Shown piece after piece: positions 56,496 through 64,000 of a stretch of DNA of 64,000 nt. The notes under the pieces were generated by a model. That model saw only the letters and a list, made by a program, of their open reading frames with translations. It was not told the origin of the DNA and did no database searches. Origin of the DNA: Protea cynaroides (lineage: Eukaryota; Streptophyta; Magnoliopsida; Proteales; Proteaceae). The translations under genes and the position numbers were made by a program. Position 1 is the stretch's first letter. Every line of letters begins with the position of its first letter. The stretch spans positions 46,946,723-47,010,722 of the forward strand of contig CM053270.1 of NCBI GenBank assembly GCA_028583415.1. Direction: 5' to 3'.

Positions 56496-56825
56496 CACAG
56501 TGAGAATAGATATACATAGGCAGATCAGAAGAACCACGACCACCATGACTATGACCCCCACCAAAACCACAGCCTCTACTACAACTACCACAATCACGGC
56601 CGCCAAGGCCAGCAAACAAAGCAGAATTGTATTTGTTAGAGGCTCCATCAGATTTGGAGAAGGTGGGAAAACGATGCGCAACAAGACAGAAGGCTTCATT
56701 TAAGGTAAGAACTTTATCACCGAAAAGAAGTTGGCTTTTGATAGGCTACAACTCAAAGCTGAGACCAGAAAGGAAGGTAGCCACCTAAAATTCTGCACAT
56801 TGAACCTTCAGAGTAGAGCATAGTT
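56496..56825 (-). pseudogene. Copia C gag piece
   Basis: Collinear with copia B 12065-12390: a Gly-rich spacer, the KLGFDGASNKYNSALFAG-like segment and the gag alpha-helical region ending at the AEFQVATFL block. It is cut at about 56826 by sequence with family II hAT character. Confidence 0.7.
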
Positions 56826-57010
56826 TTAAATATAGGCGAAATCCCACCGAGATCTCTCATTTCTTGAGGATTTCGACAAAGTCAAAACGAGATCCCTATG
56901 AGATAACAAACATGCATTGTCTCGATAGAAATCTTGAGATTTTGGTCCATCTGAACAAGTTTTGGTCGAAAGTTTGACCGGGACCTGTTTTTCTTGTCTG
57001 AAACCTTTTT
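56826..57010. mobile_element. Family II hAT end fragment
   Basis: It starts CATAGTTTTAAATATAGG, a good family II TIR, and continues with CCGAGATCTC and GAAATCTTGAGATTTTGG words. No matching right end or TSD was found, and coding is absent. Confidence 0.6.
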
Positions 57011-58356
57011 TTTCTTTTTGATTTGTATTGGACTGAAACCTTATGACTTACATAGAATGGTTCAGGGAACAGTACACAGCACTCAACACTTATTTATGAC
57101 TAAGCGCACGTAATCAAATCAATACCAATATTGTGGTGACTAGCTTATTATTGTGCCGTCCATTTATAGACCATGCCTAATTGTGATCACCTTCCTTCTT
57201 GATACGTTGCTTGCAGTGACTATACTTGATATGGGAGAACTAGTCTACAACAATCAGCTACTGCTGGAAAGCAGTGAGGACAATTAAGTAGGAAAATAAA
57301 TCCTAATGTAACTCAAGTTTAGAAGTCCAAAGCTTATATAAGTCAATAAGACGATGATGTGGCAATATCAACCCACTCTTCAACAAAGTTCTTAATGGTA
57401 TGTTTACTATGCTAAAATGATTAAATATTGTGGACTGTGTTTTTTGGAGGCAGTTAAAACATATATGCTTTTGTGGATGTCATATTTTCAATAAATGAGG
57501 ACACACAGTAAATGGAGCCTAGTTAGGGAATGTAGAAGGGCCTGTAACCTAGCACAACTCCTAACTTTGGAGTGTCCCAGGAGGGGTTGAGTGGACATAG
57601 TTCTAACTATTAGGACCGGTGGCAACCCAAGAGGGAGGTTGAATTGGGTTTCTAGAAAATTGGACCTTGAATCACAACCGAAGGATGAAAGCAAACCAAA
57701 TTTGAATCAAAAGAGATTCAGAGATAGAGAGGTGACACAAAGATTAGAGTGGTTCGGCCCACTGCTTACATCCACTACCAAGAGCTACTATCACTTTTGG
57801 ATTTCCACTATCAACCAATTGCTTTGCCAAGTAGTATTCGAACCCTTACAATAGTTTAGGGTTCACACTCACCTCTCGTGCTTACAACAAAATCTCTTCA
57901 AAAGAATAGAGAAAAGAAGATATGCTTCTTAATAGGATGATATACAAATGAAGCTCTAGAATGATTCACACCTTTGAAAGCTCGATAATATGATATGCTA
58001 ATGTATGACTGAAAGTCTTGTGAACCTCATAAACTCTCCCTTGAACAGAAAGGGTTCAAACATTAATTAAGAAATGACCATTGGAGCTCGAAAGCCTCTC
58101 TAAAAAGCATGATTCAAGGTGCTGACCAAAACCACTAGTTTCAACCGGCTGTTTCGACCCTAATAGAAACTAAGGCATAGGACAGTACTAAAAGGTACCA
58201 GGTTTTGATCAACCAGGTTTCGACTTGGTTTTGGTCCACACAGCCTTATAAAAGTCTGGGTTTCGATCGAAAACAATCTATTTCTACAAGTTTCGACCCA
58301 AACTCGACCAGGTTTCGACTCAAGCCAGGAACAGTATACAAGAACAACACTAATTA
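57011..58356. other. Copia C LTR remnants and TTTCGA-rich repeats
   Basis: CAGCTACTGCTGGAAAGCAGT at 57256-57276 matches the copia C 3' LTR (39375-39395), so LTR sequence lies here. From 57290 no match is seen. Around 58130-58330 there is a cluster of GGTTTCGA/TCGAAACC words resembling a subterminal array (family V, tentative). The open frame at 57591-57854 has no recognisable domain. Confidence 0.5.
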
Positions 58357-59295
58357 GGCAATACTTATGTATGACTAATATCATTTAAGTAAATGTTTCT
58401 TTAATTTTATATTTCATTTACTTAAGATATTATTCATAAATAGGCAAACACCCCCTACTTAAATCCAATAAATAATCTAAAATTCAAATTTCTAAAAGGA
58501 TAAAAACTCAACCCTCCAGTTCAAGAACTAAAACTGTATTTTTTGGTGCATGGGCGATTTTCAACTTCCCAATGCTAGGCTTTTTCCCAAATCTAAAATA
58601 TCTATAAATCTTAATATAGTAAAGCATCACTAAAAATGAAGAGTACGCCAAAAAAAATCTCTTGCTTTGATGCCCAAAAAATTATTTCCACTTAGACGAA
58701 TTTAAACAGCATTCCTGTATTCTGAACAAGGTTTGACCAAAGTGTAACTCCTTCATTATAACTCGGATTCAAACAATCTCAGATTTGTTGAAAAGCTAAT
58801 TATGCTAACTTTGCAACAAATCCGAGATTGCTTGAATCGGAGTAACATTGAAAGAGTTACACTCCGAACAAACCTTATTTAGAGTACGTGAATGCTGTTT
58901 AAAGTTGCCCTAGAAGAAAATAATTTTTTGGACATCAAAACAAGAGATTATTTTAGCACACTATTAGTTTTTAGTGATGCTTTACTATAATAAGATTTAT
59001 GAAATTTTTAGATTTGAAAAAAAACCTAGCATTTGGAAGTTGAAAATCGCTCCCACACCCATAAATCTGGTTTTTGTTCTTGAACAGAAAAGTTGACTTC
59101 ATATCCACTGGGAATTTGAATTTTAAACTATTTTTATTAGATCCAAATGGAGGTGTTTTCTTATTTATGAATAATATCTTAAGCAATTCATTTACTTAAA
59201 TGATATTAGTCATAAAAAAGTGTTGTCTACTTAACTCTGGACACAATCTGAGGTCTCAATGTACACTGGCAAACTTGGATCCACACCACATATTA
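58357..59295. repeat. Long near-perfect palindrome (arms ~420 bp) plus flank, shared with 4420-5036
   Basis: 58371-58395 is the reverse complement of 59189-59213, and the complementarity continues inward to a centre near 58792 with only scattered mismatches. Outer ends start GGCAATACTTATGTATGAC and, read inward, AGACAACACTTTTTTATGAC. The same sequence, inverted and with a shorter arm, forms the core of the family III hAT at 4240-5124; the flank to 59295 (TCCACACCACATATTA) is also shared. No coding. Confidence 0.88.
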
Positions 59296-59555
59296 TCATT
59301 TTGGATATTTTTTTTGTTTAAACTAATGTGAAAAATGAGTGTAAAATGGTTAAAACATGCTATACAAAAAAATCAGATCAAGAAAAACACTTTTGAGTCT
59401 CGAAACCAAGGTTTCGAAATGTCCCGAAAAAATGCCAGGTCGAAATCCGAGACAACTCGATTTCGAAGCTGGTCGAAACCGGCACCTCACCTTGAGCGAC
59501 AGTAAAAAGGGAATTAAATAAATACTAAATGTCACCACACCTGGTGACACTTACA
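59296..59555. other. TTTCGAAA-rich array and copia C 5' LTR start
   Basis: 59395-59490 carries TCTCGAAACC, GGTTTCGAAATG, GATTTCGAAGC and TCGAAACC words, mirroring 58130-58330 on the other side of the palindrome. From about 59500 the copia C 5' LTR start is recognisable (GGGAATTAAATAAATACT, GTCACCACACCTGG). Confidence 0.6.
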
Positions 59556-60261
59556 TAATTGTGCCAAATGACACCAAACTAAAAATAACACAAAACTTAA
59601 CACATCCTATCAGAAGAAATGCATATATAAAGAAGTTATAATTTTCTCATAATTAATTTCCTTTGAAAATTATCCACCGTTCCAAGAGTAATGACCCCCC
59701 CCCCCCCAAAAAAAAAAAAGAAAAAAACACACATAGCAACATCTACTCATAAAGGCATATAAAATCCAGAAAGACTTATTGACCAGCACAAAAACAAAGA
59801 GACCTTGACTGCACTATATGATCTTGAGCATTGTAATGGCTACAGTGGCCTCCCATTTGAAGTCCAAATTTTTTTTTTTTCCAATCACTACTCACTAGCC
59901 TTCTCTAGCACTAGTTCATCTCATCTTCAGCCCCCAATTTTTGTAATGCAATCAAATGGTTATGCCAAAAACTCCGCCAGTGTTATGCTGCCGATCCCAA
60001 GCATGGATAAAGGAGGAGGGTTGGTATGTCAAGTCGGCAGCCGGTACTACCAAAAACATAATCAAACCCTTAACATGGATTCACAAACAAAAGATAATCA
60101 GCATAATACTAGGGCGTTCTCTGTAAAAAACGGGTTACACCTGGTCCCTGGTGTAGCAAAAAATGGGCAAGGGCCGTTGCATCGGAGCCCAGATGCGGTG
60201 ATAAATTGGCAAGGGTTCTCACACCGTGGACGAGTGCAAGCAAAGAAGCTAGTCCATAAGT

Positions 60262-61005
60262 ATAGGATTAGAATATCATCTTGAAATATAGGATCTTTAA
60301 CGGGTAAGAGTTTAGAATTGATAGATGTTATGAAGAGAAGAAGGATTAACATAGCTTGCATACAAGAGACTAGATAGAAGGGTCAAAAGCTAAGGAGTTA
60401 GATTGCTTTAAACTTTGGTATAAGGGAGATAAAAATAATAGCAACAGAGTAGGTATAATAGTGGATAAAGATTTAAAGAATGATATGGTGGATGTGAAAA
60501 GATTTTGTGATAGGATTATAGCCATCAAGTTAATGATGGGGAAAGAGATAGTCAATATAATTAGCGCATACACACCCCAAGTAGGATTGGATGCGAATAG
60601 TAAACTACAAATTTGGGAACACATGTATAGATTAGTGCAAAGTTTACGACAAGGAGAAAAGATTGTAATAAGGGGTGATATGAATGAACATGTAGGGGGA
60701 GATTATAAAGGTTATGAAGATATGCATGGGGGATATGGTTTTGGAGTGAGGAATGAGGAGGGGACCTCAATTTTAGATTTTGCTATGGCTTATGATTTAT
60801 CCATTGTAAACACATACTTTAAAAAGAGATAAGAGCATCTAGTCACCTTCAAAACTGGGCATCACAAAAGCCAAATAAGCATCTTTCTAACTAAAAGGTC
60901 CGATAAATTATTATGTAAGGATTGTAAAGTTATACCCGGGGAGAACCTAACCACTGAGCATAAATTATTGGTCATGGATATGCCTCACTACGCAAAGTAG
61001 TAGGA
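60262..61005 (+). pseudogene. RTE apurinic-type endonuclease domain
   Basis: Frames read RIRISS then, past a TGA at 60282-60284 that replaces Trp, NIGSLTGKSLELIDVM, INIACIQETR (catalytic Glu), a stop, then ISAYTPQVG, VIRGDMNEHVGGDYKGY (catalytic Asp/Asn), SILDFAMAYDLSIVNTYF and TEHKLLVMDM near 60957-60986 (the Asp/Ser-His end of the fold). The endonuclease nicks target DNA to prime reverse transcription. At least three in-frame stops. Confidence 0.9.
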
Positions 61006-61384
61006 AAAGTTAGGTTTTTTGCCTTAAGATAAGGTGGTGGTGCTTAAAAGGAATGTGGTCAACCAAGGAATGTGGAACTTTAAGGGAGACACTAATACAA
61101 TGTGGAACGAGATGACTGCTTGTATTAAGAAAGTTGCTAAAGAGGTTCTAGGTGTATCAAAAGGAAAATGTCATTCTCCTAGAGAGTCTTTGTGGTAGGA
61201 TGATGAGGTTCAAGCAGCCATTAAAACAAAGAAAGATATTTTTAAGGCATGGCAAAAGACTAAGGAAATAGAGGATCAAAAAAGATATAAACTTACTAGA
61301 AATGAAGCCAAAAAGATTGTAGGAAAAGTAAGGACATATAAATATGAAGATCTTTATAACAATCTGAGCACAAAGGAAGGAGAA

Positions 61385-62848
61385 AAAGCTATCTATAAAA
61401 TAGCTAAGATGAGGGAAAGGAAAAGTAGAGATTTAGACCATGTTAGATATATTAAAAGTGTAGATGGTAAAGTTCTAGTAAGGGATGAGGACATTAAAAA
61501 GAGATGGAACGATTATTTCTACAATCTACTAAATAAAGACGTCTCAGGGAATAGTGCACCAGATTGCTACATTACCCACCATGACACCACAGGTCATAGG
61601 TATATACGTAAAATTAGGGTGACAGAAGTGAAGAAGCTTTAAGGAGAATGAATGTAAGCAAAGCAACAAGCCCAGATAAGGTCTCAATAAAAGTTTGGAA
61701 GAGCCTAGGAATGTATGCAGTATCTTGGCTAACTAAGTTGTTCAATAAAATTATGAGCTCAGGGAAAATGCCAAATGAATGGAAAAGTATTGTGGTTCCG
61801 ATCTACAAAAACAAAGGTGATATTCAGAGCTGCAATAACTACAAAGGCATAAAACTAATGAGTCATACAATGAAACTGTGGGAGAGAGTTATTGAAACCC
61901 GCTCGAGAAAAGAAACTACCATTATGGAGAACTAGTTTGGTTTTATGCCAGATAGATCCACCACAGAGGCTATATACTTGCTTAAGAGACACATGAAAAG
62001 ATGTAGAGAAAGCAAGAAGGACCTATATATGGTTTTTATCGATCTAGAAAAGGCTTATGATAGAGTCCCTAGGGAGTTAATCTAGTAAGTACTAAAAAAG
62101 ATGTGTTTCAAGAAAAATATGTGGACATAGTTAAGGATATGTATTATAACTTGGTGACTAGTGCGAAAATCGTGGGGGGTCAAGGTCTTGATTTCCCAAT
62201 TACAATGGGGTTACATCAAGGATCAGCTTTAAGCCCTTATTTGTTTGCCCTCATTATGAATGATTTAACCAGAGACATTCAAGATGAAGTTCCTTGGTGT
62301 ATGTTTTTCACTGATGATATTGTTTTGGTGGATGAGACAACAGCAAGGATTAATGCAAAGTTGGAACTATGGAGATCATCACTGGAATCAAAAGGTTTTA
62401 AGATAAATAAAATGAAAATGGAGTATATGGTGTGTAACTTTAGTCACACAAGGATGGATAATGAGGTAGTGAACATTTTGAGAGGGAGATACAATAAAGT
62501 GATCATTTTAGGTATCTAGGTTCAATCATAAACAAAAAATGTGATATAGACAATGATGTTTCACAGAGGATTAAAATGGGATGGATGAAGTGGAGAAGTG
62601 CGTCTGAAGTGTTGTGTGATCGGCGTATTCCTTTAAAACTTAAAGGAAAATTCCATAGGACAGTCATTCAACCGGCTATGATGTATGGTGCAGAATGTTG
62701 GGCAATTAAGAAGCATCATATTGATAAACTTAGTGTAGCTAAGATGAGGATGTTAAGATGGATAGGTGGCAAAACTAGAAAAGATAAGGTAAGGAATGAT
62801 CGTATTAGAGCTGCTTTAGGAGTAGCGCCAATACATGATAAGCTATGA
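61385..62848 (+). pseudogene. RTE reverse transcriptase
   Basis: Pieces in order: VRYIKSVDGKVLVRDEDIK and DCYITHHDTTGHRYI (61409-61642); MNVSKATSPDKVSI, VPIYKNKGDIQSCNNYKGI (61648-61935); a stop then FGFMPDRSTTEAIYLL; FIDLEKAYDRVPREL (first catalytic Asp, 62037-62080); GLHQGSALSPYLFALI and MFFTDDIVLVDE (62103-62519), where the YxDD box is F-T-D-D; then FHRTVIQPAMMYGAECWAIK and MRMLRWIGGKTRKDKVRNDR. Several single-base shifts and stops separate them. Confidence 0.9.
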
Positions 62849-63338
62849 GAAAGTCGTTTGAGATGGTATGGCCATGTTCAACGGAGACCGTTAGATGCTC
62901 CCGTACAAAGTAGTGATTTGATTTAGATTGAAGGGGCTAAAAGAACTAGCGGCAGACCTAAGATGACTCTAGGGGAGATGGTGAAGAAAAACATGTATAG
63001 CTTAGGCCTTGCCTCAAGTATGACTTCGAACAGAGCTGATTGGCGGACAAGAATCCATGTAGCCGACCCCATTTAGTTGGGATAAGGCTTTGTTGTTGTT
63101 TGAATCAAATGGTTAAGCCAAAGAAGGATTATGCATTAAAAATAAGCCATTTACATTACAAACTCTATATGATATCTAGGTCTAGTAACACACTTTTAAC
63201 ATGAATATATTTTACAAGACGAAAAATTAATCAAGTCCAGCAAATACATGTCCAATAAGAAAGCAACAGCAATTCTTGCATAAAAGCTTTTAACTAGTGA
63301 GATCTGAATCAGGAAATAATGCCACAAAAGAGTCATAC

Positions 63339-63432
63339 CTTTGGGTTTGCTTCCGCCTTCAAAATAGGAGCTTCAAAAAGATCCATAGGATCTGTAGCTC
63401 CCCAGTTTTGATATTTTGGTGGAAAATCAACA
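63339..63432 (-). CDS. TOP3B: DNA topoisomerase III-beta, internal exon (first visible)
   Basis: A 94-bp exon: one base of a split codon, then 31 codons reading VDFPPKYQNWGATDPMDLF, then EAPILKAEANPK. Type IA topoisomerases of the TOP3-beta group have D-F-P-x-x-Y-x-x-W...DP...LF.APxxKxEANPK just before the second Toprim acidic motif, which is in the next exon. Acceptor AAATCCAG/TGTTGA and donor CCAAAG/GTATGA are on the minus strand. The preceding N-terminal exons lie beyond the right end of the window. Confidence 0.94.
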
Positions 63433-64000
63433 CTGGATTTTGCAAAAAGAGAAAATCCAAAAATATCACAATAATAATCCAATTAGATATTAAGTTCATT
63501 GTTGATACATATGGTAATTACTGACAATTTTTTATATAGTATATCGAACATCACGTTAAGATTTAACTTCATGAAAAATATGTTGTTTATTTAACTGCAA
63601 CTGGTGACAACATTGTCTTTCAAAATTCCAACTCCCAAGGGGTTAATGAAGCTTATATTAAACAATCATGCTAGATTTTTTAACTTTTTGAGGCAGAAAA
63701 GGTTTTAATGGTGACAATAAATAAGGTGGCATGTTGTAGAGCAACAATATAGTAATTTTATACATAAAAATAAAAGCATAATTGTGGGTAACTCATAATA
63801 ACTACAAGGATTTAAAAGACAGGATGGGAAGAGAAATTGGACTCCGCCAATCCCAAATTGACTTGACCAATCCAACCTGAGTTTGACCAAATTTGGCCTG
63901 GTTTCCGGAGAAAAACTGGTGGATCAAAGTGAGTTGTTCAGCTGATCTGATCCTGATGTTTAGAACCTTGGCCTGTTACTACTTAAAGCTCATTTCATTG
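63433..64000. other. Intron sequence upstream of the first visible exon
   Basis: AT-rich sequence with no open frame or repeat border that I can recognise. The last 150 bp contain GACTTGACCAATCC-type words, too few to call an element. Confidence 0.6.

Larger units (their letters stand above)
39213..59555 (-). mobile_element. Copia C: Ty1-copia retrotransposon in seven or more pieces
   Basis: Minus-strand copia order can be followed from right to left: 5' LTR remnant ending at 59555 (TGTAAGTGTCACC on the minus strand), gag (56496-56825), gag knuckle region (50267-50498), protease (43451-43624), integrase (42198-43450), RT (41150-42150), RNase H (39456-41140) and 3' LTR (about 39213-39455, opening TGTAAGGCGTCTCC). 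The two LTR starts share about 50 bp. Interruptions are a family III hAT, a family II fragment, a family I hAT, a family IV hAT, and undefined repeats at 56826-59500. Outer TSDs could not be matched. Confidence 0.8.
59970..63102 (+). mobile_element. Full-length RTE-clade LINE (3,133 bp)
   Basis: Flanked by a 20-bp direct repeat at 59950-59969 and 63103-63122 (AATCAAATGGTTATGCC versus AATCAAATGGTTAAGCC, then AAA; one mismatch), a LINE-type target duplication. The order is a short 5' UTR, AP-endonuclease, RT, and the 3' signature CCCATTTAGTTGGGATAAGG with a (TTG)n tail. The length equals that of intact plant RTE elements (about 3.2 kb), so it is not 5'-truncated. Stops in both domains make it inactive now. 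Confidence 0.95.
39141..63338 (-). other. TOP3B: Giant TOP3B intron (24,198 bp) with copia C, four hAT families and an RTE LINE
   Basis: The 63339-63432 exon ends CCAAAG/GTATGA and 39041-39140 begins after TTAAG, joining in frame. All sequence between belongs to one intron. It holds copia C and its passengers, a long palindrome and a complete RTE. Confidence 0.9.

Noticed and set aside
57276..59500. Possible single hAT element inside the copia C 5' LTR with TSD near GAGGACA/GAGCGACA
   Set aside because: The flanking words match imperfectly and no TIR cap was found at either side, so bounds were not assigned.

Overview
The window is nuclear DNA from a flowering plant. The evidence is spliced exons of a plant-type DNA topoisomerase III-beta gene, Ty1-copia and Ty3-gypsy chromovirus LTR retrotransposons primed by the plant initiator-Met tRNA site (TGGTATCAGAGC), RTE-clade LINEs, and many hAT DNA transposons with 8-bp target-site duplications (TSDs). 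The species cannot be read from the sequence. Very long, TE-packed introns and hAT abundance would fit an early-diverging eudicot or a magnoliid (sacred lotus, for example, is known for many hATs), but that is a weak guess.

The only host gene I can support is topoisomerase III-beta on the minus strand. Its exons run right to left at 63339-63432, 39041-39140, 35788-36031, 3050-3212 and 2832-2951. The five exons join in one open frame of 721 bp with GT-AG borders. The introns between them are 24,198, 3,009, 32,575 and 98 bp. The N-terminal exons lie beyond the right edge. The active-site tyrosine and C-terminal exons lie beyond the left edge. Almost everything else is transposon sequence inside these introns.

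The 32.6-kb intron (3213-35787) holds a nest that can be dated by insertion order. A 5'-truncated copia (copia A, about 5165-27693, plus strand) was hit by three hAT elements of one family (7113-19779, 19842-20376, 20621-25874). The first of these was hit by a gypsy chromovirus (7616-19035), and that by copia B (8345-13706). To the right are RTE LINE pieces, a short LTR-pair element and small hAT derivatives.

The 24.2-kb intron (39141-63338) holds copia C (about 39213-59555, minus strand). It is cut by a family III hAT (39723-40570), a family II hAT fragment (43625-44898), a 5.3-kb family I hAT with transposase (44930-50258), and a family IV hAT (50507-56487) that itself contains a 5.0-kb family II hAT with transposase (50744-55765). 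Beyond it lie an 840-bp near-perfect palindrome and a full-length 3.1-kb RTE LINE (59970-63102).

The most striking signal is shared by the hAT elements. Each family carries dense subterminal arrays of its own roughly 10-bp palindrome: GTATCGATAC (I), CGAGATCTCG (II), CGCCTAGGCG (III), ACCCTG-N-CAGGGT (IV), and perhaps GGTTTCGAAACC (V). In families I-III the terminal inverted repeat (TIR) is modular: a common CATAGTT-like cap, then A-rich bases, then one half of the family palindrome. The transposases of families I and II are clear relatives (BED finger, DUF659/hAT core, hAT dimerisation domain) and share an extra C-terminal tail. This looks like one hAT lineage that has repeatedly changed its palindromic binding motif.
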